A stretch of 64,000 bases of DNA from an uncultured Bacteroidota bacterium. Its GTDB lineage: Bacteria > Bacteroidota > Bacteroidia > Flavobacteriales > Flavobacteriaceae. The notes under the pieces were generated by a model. It saw only the letters and a list, made by a program, of their open reading frames with translations. It was not told the DNA's origin and did not search any database. Numbering within the stretch: the stretch's first letter is position 1; each line of letters begins with the position of its first letter. The position numbers were made by a program, and so were the translations under genes. The stretch is from positions 1-64,000 of the forward strand of contig CACIKV010000004.1 in the NCBI GenBank assembly GCA_902587325.1, given 5' to 3'. Positions 18,477-28,208 of this stretch are shown piece by piece.

Positions 18477-20060
18477 ATGAAAACAACTAGCAAAATATTA
18501 TTTTTTACTTTCATTATTCTTTCGTGTAAAACAAATAATCAGAATATTAACAATGAAAATTTAAATGTTTTATTTATCATGGCAGATGATTTAAATTGTG
18601 ACTTAGGATCTTATGGTCATCCTCAGGTAATTAGTCCAAATATAGATCAATTAGCAAATCAAGGTGTATTATTTGAAAATGCTCACAACCAGTTTCCTTT
18701 GTGTAGTCCATCTAGAATTTCACTTATGACAGGAATGTATTCTGATCAAACTAAAAGTACAATGTTACAAGTTCATTTAAGACAAACTGTTCCTGATGTT
18801 GTGACATTAGGACAAAGATTTAAGCAAAGAGGGTATACTTCAGTTCGTATTGGTAAAATATATCATTACGGAAACCCCAGCACAATTGGAACATCAAGCA
18901 CTGATGATGTTTCAACATGGACTTATACAATTAATCCTTATGGAAGGGATAAAGAAGAAGAATATAAGATAAATACCTTAAGACCTCGACAATATGGCGG
19001 TACTTTGAGTTGGTTAGCAGCAGAAGGAAAGGATGAGGAACAAACTGATGGAATTGGTGCAACGGAAGCAATCGAACAATTAGAAAAATTTTCTAAAAAT
19101 GGAAAAAATTTCTTCCTTGCAGTTGGGATGTTCAGACCTCATACGCCGTACGTAGCACCAAAAAAATATTTTGATATGTATGAAATGAAAGATATTAAAA
19201 TACCATATACAGGTATAAGTAATGAGTACCTAAAAACTATTCCCGAACCAGCAGCAAAAACAATAAGATGGAAACAAGACCAATTAATTTTGAATGATAA
19301 ATCAAATGAAAAGTTGGCACAGGAAATTAAAGAAGCATACTACGCAACAACAACTTTTGTTGACGCACAAATTGGTAGAATAATCAAAAAACTTAAAAAA
19401 ACAGGTTTAGATAAAAATACAATAATAGTTTTCACATCTGACCACGGCTATCATTTAGGTGAACACGGTCATTGGCAAAAACAAACTTTATTTGATGATT
19501 CTACGAGAGTTCCATTAATTTTTTCTGGTCCTGGAATTCAAAAAGGCGTTAGATCTAATTCGCCTGTTGAGCTAATTGATATTTATCCAACTTTAATGGA
19601 TTTAACGGAAATTGAAACTCCATCTAATGTTGTTGGGAAAAGTCTTAAGCCAATCTTTCAAGATCCAGTTTATAAAGTTAGGGAAAGTGCTCTAACTAGA
19701 TGGAGAGCTTCTCAACATGGAAGTTTTAATTTTTCTGAATCAGGTATTCAGGGTTATTCAATTAAAACAGAAAGGTATAGATTGACAAAATGGGGAGAGA
19801 AGGGAGAGTTTGGTTATGAACTTTATGATCACAAAAATGATAGTCAAGAATTAAATAATCTTGTAAACAATGATAATTATTACTTAGTTCTTGATTCATT
19901 AAAAAAACATATAGATTTAAGAATTACAGATGCAAGAAAAATACCAGAAGGAGTTGGAAGACAACTCCAAGAGGTCCAATTACGTAAAGAAAGCTACACT
20001 CCAGGTGATATTCATGATATTAATGGTAAAAGAATTTATATGAAACCTGCTGATGATTAG
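18477..20060 (+). CDS. Lipoprotein sulfatase, iduronate-2-sulfatase-like (S1_7-like), tandem paralogue
   Basis: A close paralogue of the preceding sulfatase, only 6 bases downstream and co-transcribed. It shares the leader MKTTSKILF, the lipobox (IILSCKTN, Cys 17), the position of the catalytic Cys (C76, CSPSRISLMTG) and the blocks FRPHTPYVAPKKYFDMYEM and SDHGYHLGEHGHWQK. Differences are concentrated in loops after the active site and in the C-terminal third, which is about 30 residues longer. This suggests recent duplication with divergence of substrate recognition. Cellular location: anchored lipoprotein. Confidence 0.9.
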   Translation: MKTTSKILFFTFIILSCKTNNQNINNENLNVLFIMADDLNCDLGSYGHPQVISPNIDQLANQGVLFENAHNQFPLCSPSRISLMTGMYSDQTKSTMLQVHLRQTVPDVVTLGQRFKQRGYTSVRIGKIYHYGNPSTIGTSSTDDVSTWTYTINPYGRDKEEEYKINTLRPRQYGGTLSWLAAEGKDEEQTDGIGATEAIEQLEKFSKNGKNFFLAVGMFRPHTPYVAPKKYFDMYEMKDIKIPYTGISNEYLKTIPEPAAKTIRWKQDQLILNDKSNEKLAQEIKEAYYATTTFVDAQIGRIIKKLKKTGLDKNTIIVFTSDHGYHLGEHGHWQKQTLFDDSTRVPLIFSGPGIQKGVRSNSPVELIDIYPTLMDLTEIETPSNVVGKSLKPIFQDPVYKVRESALTRWRASQHGSFNFSESGIQGYSIKTERYRLTKWGEKGEFGYELYDHKNDSQELNNLVNNDNYYLVLDSLKKHIDLRITDARKIPEGVGRQLQEVQLRKESYTPGDIHDINGKRIYMKPADD

Positions 20061-20072
20061 TAAAAATTAAAT

Positions 20073-21593
20073 TTATTCTAAAATTAATTCTTTTATTTCA
20101 ATTGACTCATTACCAATTATTTTACTGTATATTTTTATCATTTCCTTAAGTTTCTCGGGATTAGATTTAGCAAGATTATTTTTTTGAGAAAGGTCATTTT
20201 CAAGATTGAACAATTTATATTCTTTGGAATTACCAAGTTCAATATTAACGTTACTGTTTTTCTCTGCACCATCATAAGGTGGAATCATAGCCCAGTTACC
20301 ACTTCTTAATGCTGTTCTTTTTATAGCCTCAATTACAAGATCATTACGGCCATTACCTTTATTATTGAAAAAAACATCCGATAGGTCAATTCCATCTCTA
20401 GATTTAATGTCTGAACCTAATAAAGAAGAAAATGAATTAAGAAAATCTATTTGTGAAACAATTTCATTAGAAACTTGTGGCTTTGTTTTCCCTTTCCAAT
20501 AAGTAATAAATGGTACTCTGGTACCTGCCTCAAATAAGCTATATTTTCCACCTCTTAGTTTTCCAGCAGGTGTGTGATCACCTAATTTTTCCACAGCATC
20601 ATCAAAGTAACCATCATTTAAAACAGGTCCATTGTCACTAGAAATAATTATGATAGTATTTTCTAGAAGATTATTTTCCTCCAAATGATCATATAACTCC
20701 CCAATACACCAATCAGCTTCTTTAATCACATCTCCTCTTGGTCCCATTCCAGATGATCCTTCAAATCTAGGGTGAGGAGTTCTAGGGACGTGGGGTTGTT
20801 GTAGAGTGTAAAACAAAAAGAAAGGTTTGTCTTTAACTTTATTTATATATTTTTTAGCTTCATCTAAAAATTTATCAGCCATATCGATATCGTTCCATTT
20901 AGCTTTTTCACCACCTTTCATATATCCTATTCTTGGAACACCATTTACAATTGCACTATTGTGTCCATGGTGCCACATCATACTTAATAATTCTGGGTTC
21001 TTTTTTCCACTAGGTAAACCATAATCATTGTCTCCAAAATTAACTTCAATGGGATCATTTGGATCAAGATTTACTACATGTCCATTTTCAATATAAACAG
21101 TTGGAACTCTGTCTTGAGTATCAGCCATTATAAAACTATGATCGAATCCAACTTCATTAGGACCAGGCGTTATTTTTTCATTATAATTAATTTTTGAATC
21201 ACCGAGTCCAAGGTGCCACTTACCAACAATACCTGTTTCATATCCTTTAGTTTTTAGCATCTTAGGAATAGTCATTTCAAGAGTATCGATAATTAAATTT
21301 GCACCAGTTAGAATTTTAGCTTTTTTATTTCTAAATGGATATGTTCCAGTCATTAAAGCATATCTGCTAGGGCTACAAGTTGCAGAACTTGCGTAGCCAT
21401 TTGTGAATCTAACACCATTGTTAGCAATTTTATCAATGTTGGGTGTTTCTAATGTTCCAACTCCATAAGAACTTACATCTCCGTAACCTAAATCATCTGC
21501 GTATATGATTATGATATTTGGTTTTATTTGATCATTATTATTATTGCAGGAAAATAGAGCAAAAATTAGCAGTATAAGAAGATTGTATTTCAT
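20073..21593 (-). CDS. Lipoprotein sulfatase, arylsulfatase-type
   Basis: A type I sulfatase of 506 residues with lipoprotein signal FALFSCNNN (Cys 16). The catalytic Cys is C73 in CSPSRYALMTG; the metal site includes YADDLGYGD and the GIVGKWHLG block. The insert GPNEVGFDHSFIMADTQDRV, followed by VYIENGHVVNLDPNDPIEV, marks a separate subfamily from the two upstream enzymes. From memory it resembles S1_20-type galactose/GalNAc sulfatases, but I cannot confirm that. It is convergent with the tandem pair (12 bases between stops) and divergent from the next sulfatase. Confidence 0.88.
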   Translation of the reverse strand: MKYNLLILLIFALFSCNNNNDQIKPNIIIIYADDLGYGDVSSYGVGTLETPNIDKIANNGVRFTNGYASSATCSPSRYALMTGTYPFRNKKAKILTGANLIIDTLEMTIPKMLKTKGYETGIVGKWHLGLGDSKINYNEKITPGPNEVGFDHSFIMADTQDRVPTVYIENGHVVNLDPNDPIEVNFGDNDYGLPSGKKNPELLSMMWHHGHNSAIVNGVPRIGYMKGGEKAKWNDIDMADKFLDEAKKYINKVKDKPFFLFYTLQQPHVPRTPHPRFEGSSGMGPRGDVIKEADWCIGELYDHLEENNLLENTIIIISSDNGPVLNDGYFDDAVEKLGDHTPAGKLRGGKYSLFEAGTRVPFITYWKGKTKPQVSNEIVSQIDFLNSFSSLLGSDIKSRDGIDLSDVFFNNKGNGRNDLVIEAIKRTALRSGNWAMIPPYDGAEKNSNVNIELGNSKEYKLFNLENDLSQKNNLAKSNPEKLKEMIKIYSKIIGNESIEIKELILE

Positions 21594-21677
21594 TAGTAAT
21601 TGATTTTACAAAGTTAGTTTCAATCTAAATTTAATTTAATATTGATTAAAATACAATTTTTTAAATATTATGTTAAA

Positions 21678-21695
21678 AACTAATTTTAATTAGTT
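21678..21695. promoter_or_regulatory. Palindrome AACTAATT-TT-AATTAGTT between divergent sulfatases
   Basis: A perfect inverted repeat with 8-bp arms and a 2-base spacer lies in the 185-base gap between two divergently transcribed sulfatase genes. The AT-only composition makes chance occurrence possible, but symmetry and position fit an operator. Confidence 0.3.
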
Positions 21696-21701
21696 AATAG
21701 C

Positions 21702-21715
21702 TGTTTGTTCAAACA
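21702..21715. promoter_or_regulatory. Candidate operator TGTTTG-TT-CAAACA
   Basis: A perfect palindrome with 6-bp arms, 34 bases upstream of the -7 element of the rightward sulfatase. Nearly the same element (TGTTTG-A-CAAACA) occurs at 46273-46285 in another intergenic gap of the locus. A shared regulator is inference. Confidence 0.35.
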
Positions 21716-21748
21716 CTGTCTTAAAAAAAAACAACAAATTAAATTTTA

Positions 21749-21756
21749 TAGTTTTG
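21749..21756 (+). promoter_or_regulatory. Candidate -7 element for sulfatase at 21779
   Basis: TAGTTTTG is a perfect TAnnTTTG, 22 bases before the ATG. No well-placed TTG -33 element is visible, which would fit a promoter that needs an activator. Confidence 0.45.
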
Positions 21757-21778
21757 TAAACAGACTAATTAACTTATC

Positions 21779-23182
21779 ATGAAAAAAATATTTTGTATTC
21801 TTCTTATTCTTTTTTTTTCCTGTGATAAAAACAATCAACTTCCTAATGTAGTTTTGATTCTTACTGATGACTTGGGTTACAATGATGTTGGGTTTAATGG
21901 CTCAACTGAAATTTTCACACCTAATATTGATAAAATTGCTAGTAATGGTGTATTGTTTAAGGAAGGTTATGTTTCTTATCCAGTTTGCGGTCCAAGCAGG
22001 GCAGGTCTGATTACTGGCAGATATCAAGATACATTTGGTTTTGGTAAAAATCCATTATTTACCCCCAAAGACCCAAATATGGGTTTACCATTAACTGAAC
22101 AAACAATGGCAGATATGCTTAAATTATCAGATTATAGAACTTTTGCAGTTGGTAAGTGGCATTTAGGGGCACATGAAAGTTTAAGGCCATTAAAAAGAGG
22201 TTTTGATGAGTTTTTTGGTTTTTTGACTGGAGGTCATAGATATTTCCCTGAAGATTGGACTTTAGCTGATGAGACAGAAGTTAAAAGTCAAGGCCAAGCT
22301 TACAGAACTAAACTTTTAAGAAATGATAAAAGAATAGAAGAAAAAGAATATTTAACAGATGCACTTTCGAGAGAAAGTGTTGATTTTATCGATAGAAATT
22401 CAGAAAAACCATTTTTTATTTACTTAGCTTACAATGCACCACATGGTCCACTTCAAGCCACAAAAGAATATTTAGACAGGTACGACCACATCGATGATGA
22501 AAATAGAAAAACTTATGCAGCGATGGTAAGTGCCGTTGACGATGGAGTAGGGGATATAATTTCTAAGTTAAAAGAAAAAGGAATTTATGATAATACAATT
22601 ATATATTTTTTATCGGATAATGGAGGTAGGCTAAAAGGTGATTCTGATAATGGTGAATTGAGAGGAAAAAAGGGTAATTTATTTGAGGGAGGAATAAGAG
22701 TTCCTTTCGCTATGCAGTGGCCAAAAGAAATCAAAGGTGGACAAGTTTTTGACAGTCCAATAATTTCGCTTGATATTTTTGCAACGCTAAAAGAATTAAC
22801 ATCCCCTGAAATTAAATCTAAAAATAAAATACATGGTGTGAATCTAATACCATATCTAACGGGTGAAAATAAAAATGATCCTCACGAGTTTTTGTTTTGG
22901 AGAAATAATTTCATGCAAAATGATCCTAAATTAAGAATTGAAGGATCAGCTGCAAGAAATGGCGACTTCAAGTTTATTAAAAATAAAGAAACCGACGCGT
23001 TGTATAATCTGAGAGAAGAAATTTCAGAGCAAACAAATCTTAAATTTGATAAAAAAAATATTTATGATTCTCTGAGTATTGAATTTAAGAAATGGACTAG
23101 TACTTTAATGGAGCCAATCTTCTTAGGTTTATTAGCTAATGATGAATACAACAAATTAAACCCGGATAGATTTACATATTAA
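21779..23182 (+). CDS. Lipoprotein sulfatase, S1_19-like
   Basis: A 467-residue type I sulfatase with lipobox LFFSCDKN (Cys 15). The catalytic Cys is C70 in VCGPSRAGLITG. The run GRYQDTFGFGKNP, and later PLKRGFDEFFGFLTGGHRYF, are features I associate with subfamily S1_19, which includes carrageenan sulfatases; the assignment is by eye. The metal site includes LTDDLGYNDVG and LSDNGG. It stands alone on the plus strand between two minus-strand sulfatases and its end overlaps the convergent neighbour by 11 bases. Confidence 0.88.
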   Translation: MKKIFCILLILFFSCDKNNQLPNVVLILTDDLGYNDVGFNGSTEIFTPNIDKIASNGVLFKEGYVSYPVCGPSRAGLITGRYQDTFGFGKNPLFTPKDPNMGLPLTEQTMADMLKLSDYRTFAVGKWHLGAHESLRPLKRGFDEFFGFLTGGHRYFPEDWTLADETEVKSQGQAYRTKLLRNDKRIEEKEYLTDALSRESVDFIDRNSEKPFFIYLAYNAPHGPLQATKEYLDRYDHIDDENRKTYAAMVSAVDDGVGDIISKLKEKGIYDNTIIYFLSDNGGRLKGDSDNGELRGKKGNLFEGGIRVPFAMQWPKEIKGGQVFDSPIISLDIFATLKELTSPEIKSKNKIHGVNLIPYLTGENKNDPHEFLFWRNNFMQNDPKLRIEGSAARNGDFKFIKNKETDALYNLREEISEQTNLKFDKKNIYDSLSIEFKKWTSTLMEPIFLGLLANDEYNKLNPDRFTY

Positions 23183-24647
23183 TTAAATTTTGATTTAATC
23201 TTCCGCTTATTTTTTTTTCTTTAATTAATATTATTAAGCTGTCAACAAATTTTTGATTGTATTTTGGGTTTTTTTCTTTGGGAATCGGCGCATTATTAGA
23301 TAGTCTCCAATTATCTAAATCATTGTAGAGATTATTTGTTATGTCTTTGTTTACAATACTTAAATTTTCAGCTTCACTAGTGTCATTAGTTAAATTGTAC
23401 AGTTCTAATTCATTGTCTTCAAAATAATGGTGAAGTTTCCAATTTCCTTTAATTATAACAGAACCTGGTCTGGTTCTAAATAAAGGATCCTTACCATCGT
23501 CTTTTTGTACATTATATGCTTGTAAGTAGATTGGAAAATGAAAAAATAAAGCTCTGTCCTTCAACTTTTTTCCTCTGAAAATTGGATTAAGATCAAATCC
23601 GTCTAAGTTTAAGTTCTTATTTTTATAACCCACAATTTTTTTAATTGTTGGATAGAAATCAATATTACTAACTCTTTCATACGATTTTTTGTTAGCTTCC
23701 AACTTACCTTTCCAAGAAAAAATTAATGGAACTCTAATTCCACCTTCATAGTAAGACCCTTTACCAGCTCTTAGTGGATATTGATTTGAAATAGATCTTA
23801 TTCCTCCATTATCTGATGTAAAAATAATTAGAGTATTTTCTGTTAAATTTAATTCTTCAATTTTTGACAAAACTTTTCCAACATTTTCATCGAGTGAACG
23901 AATCATCCCAGCATAATCAGCTCTATAATGATTTTTATCAGAGGGTTTATTTTTAAAATAATTTGAATATTCTTTTTTTGACTGTATTGGAGTGTGAACT
24001 GAATAATAAGCTAAGTGGAGAAAAAATTTACTATCCTTATTATCATCAATAAAATTTATTGCCTCCTTGGTTAACCTATCTGTAAGGTATTCGCCCTTAG
24101 GACCATTCTCTAAATTAGGATTGGAATAAGGTGAGAAATAACCTCCTCTTGGCCCCCCAGATTCCCATCCACCAATATTTACATCAAAGCCCTGATCTTT
24201 TGGGTAGTGTCCTTTCTCACCTAAGTGCCATTTACCTACATGAGCGTTTACATATCCTTTTCTTTTAAGCATTTCAGCTATTGTAAAAAAATTAAGACTT
24301 AAATTTTCAGTATTTTTTATAGGTATAATTTTTCTAGTGTTATCTAATCCTCTATCAGATGGACTGACTGTATAGATTCCGTGACTAGGATGATATTTTC
24401 CTGACATCATAGTAGCTCGACTTGGAGCACAATTCGCTGAAGATGCATAACCATTTAAAAAAGTTATTCCACTTTTAGATAGTTTATCAATGTTGGGGGT
24501 TTCATAATATTTTGATCCCATGTAAGATAAATCTGTCCAACCCAAATCATCAGCAACGATTAAAATAATATTAGGATTGTCTAATTTTTTTTTATTACAC
24601 GAGAAAATAAATAATATTAAAAGGATTAAATAAATGAATTTTTTCAT
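23172..24647 (-). CDS. Lipoprotein sulfatase, S1_16-like
   Basis: A type I sulfatase. I use the ATG at 24647 rather than the GTG at 24659, because it gives the lipoprotein leader MKKFIYLILLILFIFSCNKK and removes an overlap with the upstream gene. The catalytic Cys is C73 (CAPSRATMMSG). The blocks HGIYTVSPSDRGLDNTRK and GPKGEYLTDRLTKEAINFI, together with the MSGKYHP variant of the TG motif, fit the S1_16-like group that I know from galactose 4-sulfatases. Substrate remains unproven. It follows the CSVAR-type sulfatase in the same operon. Confidence 0.87.
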   Translation of the reverse strand: MKKFIYLILLILFIFSCNKKKLDNPNIILIVADDLGWTDLSYMGSKYYETPNIDKLSKSGITFLNGYASSANCAPSRATMMSGKYHPSHGIYTVSPSDRGLDNTRKIIPIKNTENLSLNFFTIAEMLKRKGYVNAHVGKWHLGEKGHYPKDQGFDVNIGGWESGGPRGGYFSPYSNPNLENGPKGEYLTDRLTKEAINFIDDNKDSKFFLHLAYYSVHTPIQSKKEYSNYFKNKPSDKNHYRADYAGMIRSLDENVGKVLSKIEELNLTENTLIIFTSDNGGIRSISNQYPLRAGKGSYYEGGIRVPLIFSWKGKLEANKKSYERVSNIDFYPTIKKIVGYKNKNLNLDGFDLNPIFRGKKLKDRALFFHFPIYLQAYNVQKDDGKDPLFRTRPGSVIIKGNWKLHHYFEDNELELYNLTNDTSEAENLSIVNKDITNNLYNDLDNWRLSNNAPIPKEKNPKYNQKFVDSLIILIKEKKISGRLNQNLINM

Positions 24648-24651
24648 TTTT

Positions 24652-26514
24652 TTATTCACTTTCAGTTAGATAATTCATTCTTCTGTTAACTAATGCATTT
24701 TCTTCTCTCAGAGGTGGAAGCCAATTCTCTGGAAAAACTCTTTTATTTAGATTTAGTTTATAATTAGGATTAGAAGTTTTTATATTGGCCAAGGTATTTA
24801 ACATTAGGTTTGTCTCTGCCTCAAAATTTGATTTTTTTAATAATGAATTAATTTTTGAATCACTGATTTCAAGATTATTCAAAAGCATAAACTCTGCAGC
24901 TCTCATTCTCACTAAATTTTCAGGGTCATTTTCAAAAATAGAATTTATTTGTTTTTTATTTTCTAATGCTTTGCTAGCAAATGATGAACTTACTATTAAT
25001 CCCCAATATCTAACCCATGGGTTAATATCATTTAGCGCATCTTGTATTTTAGATGACACTTGTTTATAATCATTCAGCGAGAGGTCTGAAATTTTGATTA
25101 ATCTAGATATTAAATCTTTATTTTTTTCTGAATAACTAACGATATCATCAAGACCATTTTCTAATAAATGTGGTTCAGGAATAAAACTTAAATCATTAAT
25201 TGAAACTAAATGATCATTCAATTTTCTCCTTAAATCAAGTAATATTTCAATGTAATTTTTGTCCTTAGCTAAGTTTTTTATTTCATGAGGATCTTCATCG
25301 ATATTGTATAGTGCTTCAGGTGCTCTAGGTTTAAAAAACTGACTTTGAACATCATTCAATTTTCCTTCCTGAAATAATTTATACCATTCTTTGTAAGCCA
25401 ACATTTTGTACCTGTAAAAATTATATAATCCATCAACATTAAATGGTTGATAATTTCTGATGTATTTATATTTTCCAACCCTAACTGATCTCACCAAATC
25501 ATATTTTTCATCAAATCTATCAGCATAGCCAAACGTTGTGTTTTGTTTTTCAAGCTTAGATTTTTTTAATTTTTTACCAAGAAATGGTTTACCGTCAACT
25601 GATCTTGGAATTTCAATTCCAGCAAGTGATAGAACAGTTGGTACTAAATCAACAAATTCTACAAAAGTGGAAGTTCTAGAACCAGCTTTGAATGGAGATA
25701 ATTTTTTAAATTTTTCAGGAACACGGACAACTAGAGGAACATTTAAACCACTTTCATAAATATAGCCCTTACTTCTAGGCAATACTCCACCATGATCTGC
25801 ATAGTAAAATATTATGGTATTATCAAGTAGATTTTCATCTTCAAGTTTTTTTATAAATTTCCCTATCTCTTTATCAACATCTTTGTGATGTTTGTGATAA
25901 AGAGATTGTGTGTATCTAAAAGTTGGAGTATCAGGATGGTAAGGGAAAGGTTTGACACTATCTAAATTATTGGTCTTTAATGCATTTTCTAAATGTTCTT
26001 GATCAAAGTGTAATTGTCCTTCGTGGGTATTATGAAAATTTTGTACATGAAAAAATGGTTGATCTTTTTTTCTGTTTTTATAAGAAGCTTTTCCTGATGA
26101 TTCATCCCAAATTTCACCGTCTTTAATAAAATTATAATCTTCTTTTGAGTTATTGCTTGTATAGTATCCAGCTTCTTTTAAATAAACAGGTAGAGGCTTA
26201 ACATCATCCGGTAATTTAACTAATGACATTCTTCTGTGATATTGAGTGCCTATTCTTGGTGAATAAACGCCAGTAATGATTGTGCTTCTGGCAACCGAAC
26301 AAACAGGTGCATTTGAAAAAGCATTGTTAAATACAACACCTTCGGATGCTAAAGAAGAAACATTAGGCATTTCAGCTCCGCCTTTTGTATATAAGTTCAT
26401 GTAGTGCAGTGAATTATCTTCTGTTACTATCCAAAGTATGTTAGGCTTTGGATCTAATTCGTCATTGCATGATGAAATAATGAAAACGAAAATTAATAGT
26501 AAATATTTTTTCAT
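24652..26514 (-). CDS. Lipoprotein sulfatase with non-canonical CSVAR motif and helical-repeat C-terminus
   Basis: The ORF-track start is a TTG at 26526; the ATG at 26514 gives a proper lipoprotein leader (MKKYLLLIFVFIISSCNDE) and avoids overlap with the symporter gene. The catalytic Cys (C72) lies in VCSVARSTIITG, with Val where most sulfatases have Pro at position +2. The first metal-binding acidic pair reads TEDNS rather than DD. The mid part (QPFFHVQNFHNTHEGQLHF) resembles heparan N-sulfatase-like sequences. The last ~170 residues look like HEAT-type repeats (NPWVRYWGLIVSSSF; NLVRMRAAEFMLLN). The lipid Cys is followed by acidic residues, a possible surface-export signal. Confidence 0.85.
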   Translation of the reverse strand: MKKYLLLIFVFIISSCNDELDPKPNILWIVTEDNSLHYMNLYTKGGAEMPNVSSLASEGVVFNNAFSNAPVCSVARSTIITGVYSPRIGTQYHRRMSLVKLPDDVKPLPVYLKEAGYYTSNNSKEDYNFIKDGEIWDESSGKASYKNRKKDQPFFHVQNFHNTHEGQLHFDQEHLENALKTNNLDSVKPFPYHPDTPTFRYTQSLYHKHHKDVDKEIGKFIKKLEDENLLDNTIIFYYADHGGVLPRSKGYIYESGLNVPLVVRVPEKFKKLSPFKAGSRTSTFVEFVDLVPTVLSLAGIEIPRSVDGKPFLGKKLKKSKLEKQNTTFGYADRFDEKYDLVRSVRVGKYKYIRNYQPFNVDGLYNFYRYKMLAYKEWYKLFQEGKLNDVQSQFFKPRAPEALYNIDEDPHEIKNLAKDKNYIEILLDLRRKLNDHLVSINDLSFIPEPHLLENGLDDIVSYSEKNKDLISRLIKISDLSLNDYKQVSSKIQDALNDINPWVRYWGLIVSSSFASKALENKKQINSIFENDPENLVRMRAAEFMLLNNLEISDSKINSLLKKSNFEAETNLMLNTLANIKTSNPNYKLNLNKRVFPENWLPPLREENALVNRRMNYLTESE

Positions 26515-26519
26515 AAATT

Positions 26520-28208
26520 TTACCAAAATAAAGCATACAATAATGCTGTAATAAGTAGAACTGCAAAAGCTGCTAAATTAAATACCTTATCAGTTTCAAA
26601 AAGTTTTTTGCTTAACGTAATTCCTTTAGGATCATCGCCTTTGTTTTCTATACCACTAATGATATATATAACAAATAGAGTTCCCAGGCATGTCAACATC
26701 ATTTGATGCATGAATGGAAGATTTAGGAAAATAATTGAATCACTCCAACCATTTGGGGCAACTTTGAAATACATTGCAATAGGAATTGATAATATTACAC
26801 CCCAAATAGATGCATTATTTGTTGCTTTTTTGTAAAACAACCCCATTAAAAATACAGCTAAAATACCCGGGCTAACTACACCAGTATATTCTTGAATAAA
26901 TTGAAAAACTTGACCTAAGCTTCCCAGTTGAGGCGCGATGATGGTTGCAGTTATTAAGGCAATTAAACCAGTTAATCTACCAACCTTAACCATTTTTATA
27001 TCATTTGCTTTTTTATTAATTAAAGATTTATAGATATCCATAGTAAATATCGTTGAAGTTGAATTAACCATTGAAGCAAGTGATGATACTATTGCTGCTG
27101 CTAGTGCAGCTAAAATCAACCCTTTTAAACCAACAGGAACAAAATTCTTTATTAGCCAAGGTGCAGCATTATCATTTGCAATATTCCCTGAATTACCTAA
27201 AAAACCTTCAGCTCCTAAAAGATCAATATTTAAAGAACCAGTCGATGGATCTAAATTCATAACATAAGCAATAATACCTGGCAATACAACAATAACTGGA
27301 ATAATTAATTTAAGAAATGCAGCAAATACAATTCCTTTTTGTCCTTCTCTAAGGTTTTTTGCAGCCAATGTTCTTTGAATAATGTATTGATTAAAGCCCC
27401 AATAATATAAGTTTGCAACCCACATTCCACCTATCAAAACAGCCAGGCCTGGTAAGTCCCACCAGGCATCGCGACCATTAGGGGTAATAATTTCCCCTTT
27501 AGAGAGAATCATCGAAAAACGTTCTGGAGCAGTATTATAAACATGAGTAATTCCATCAATGAAATTACCACTTTCCGTAACATTGGATAAAGCAAAGTAA
27601 GTCATTAACAATCCTCCAATAATAAGTAGAACAACTTGTACTACATCTGTCCAAGCAACAGCAGCTAGGCCACCCCACAGAGAATAAGCCGCGGCAAACA
27701 ATGCTAATCCAATTATACTGTTTATCAAAATACTACCATCACCACTTCCTATAATTGTATCTAGTGCCTTTCCGCCTAGAAAAAGAACGGTTGTAAGGTT
27801 CACAAACACAAATAATGCAATCCAAAACATTGCTAATATTGTTTTTAGATTTGAGCTAAATCTTTTTTCAATAAATTCAGGGATTGTATAAAGTTTTTTT
27901 TCAATAAAAATTGGTAGAAAGTATTTTGCAACTACCAATAAAGTAATTGCTGCCATCCATTCATATGAAGCGATGGCAAGTCCCAAAGCAAATCCAGAAC
28001 CTGACATACCAATAAATTGCTCGGCTGAAATATTGGCAGCTATTAAGGATGCACCAATAGCCCACCAAGGTAATGACTTACCAGCCAAAAAGTAATCTTC
28101 AGCACTTTTTGCTTTTCCATCCTTAGTCCTAGAGACGTATAAACCAATTGAAAGAATTATTATTGCATACAAAGAAAAAACTACAAAATCTACAGTAGAA
28201 AAATCCAT
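26520..28208 (-). CDS. Sodium/solute symporter, SGLT-like
   Basis: An inner-membrane symporter of the SSS family that probably imports a sugar or sugar acid with Na+. The 562-residue protein has about 14 hydrophobic segments. The family start is clear: DYFLAGKSLPWWAIGASLIA then ANISAEQFIGMSGSGFA, the latter contributing to the Na2 site in vSGLT-like transporters. The segment GMWVANLYYWGFNQYIIQRT and the substrate-side helices also fit SGLT. It is the first gene of a minus-strand unit with two sulfatases and is divergent from susC. Confidence 0.9.
   Translation of the reverse strand: MDFSTVDFVVFSLYAIIILSIGLYVSRTKDGKAKSAEDYFLAGKSLPWWAIGASLIAANISAEQFIGMSGSGFALGLAIASYEWMAAITLLVVAKYFLPIFIEKKLYTIPEFIEKRFSSNLKTILAMFWIALFVFVNLTTVLFLGGKALDTIIGSGDGSILINSIIGLALFAAAYSLWGGLAAVAWTDVVQVVLLIIGGLLMTYFALSNVTESGNFIDGITHVYNTAPERFSMILSKGEIITPNGRDAWWDLPGLAVLIGGMWVANLYYWGFNQYIIQRTLAAKNLREGQKGIVFAAFLKLIIPVIVVLPGIIAYVMNLDPSTGSLNIDLLGAEGFLGNSGNIANDNAAPWLIKNFVPVGLKGLILAALAAAIVSSLASMVNSTSTIFTMDIYKSLINKKANDIKMVKVGRLTGLIALITATIIAPQLGSLGQVFQFIQEYTGVVSPGILAVFLMGLFYKKATNNASIWGVILSIPIAMYFKVAPNGWSDSIIFLNLPFMHQMMLTCLGTLFVIYIISGIENKGDDPKGITLSKKLFETDKVFNLAAFAVLLITALLYALFW

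Noticed and set aside
24785-25069. Plus-strand ORFs inside sulfatases and other long genes (e.g. 24785-25069, 27071-27262, 38051-38326, 51530-51835)
   Set aside because: All are complements of well-supported coding regions and show no independent motifs.
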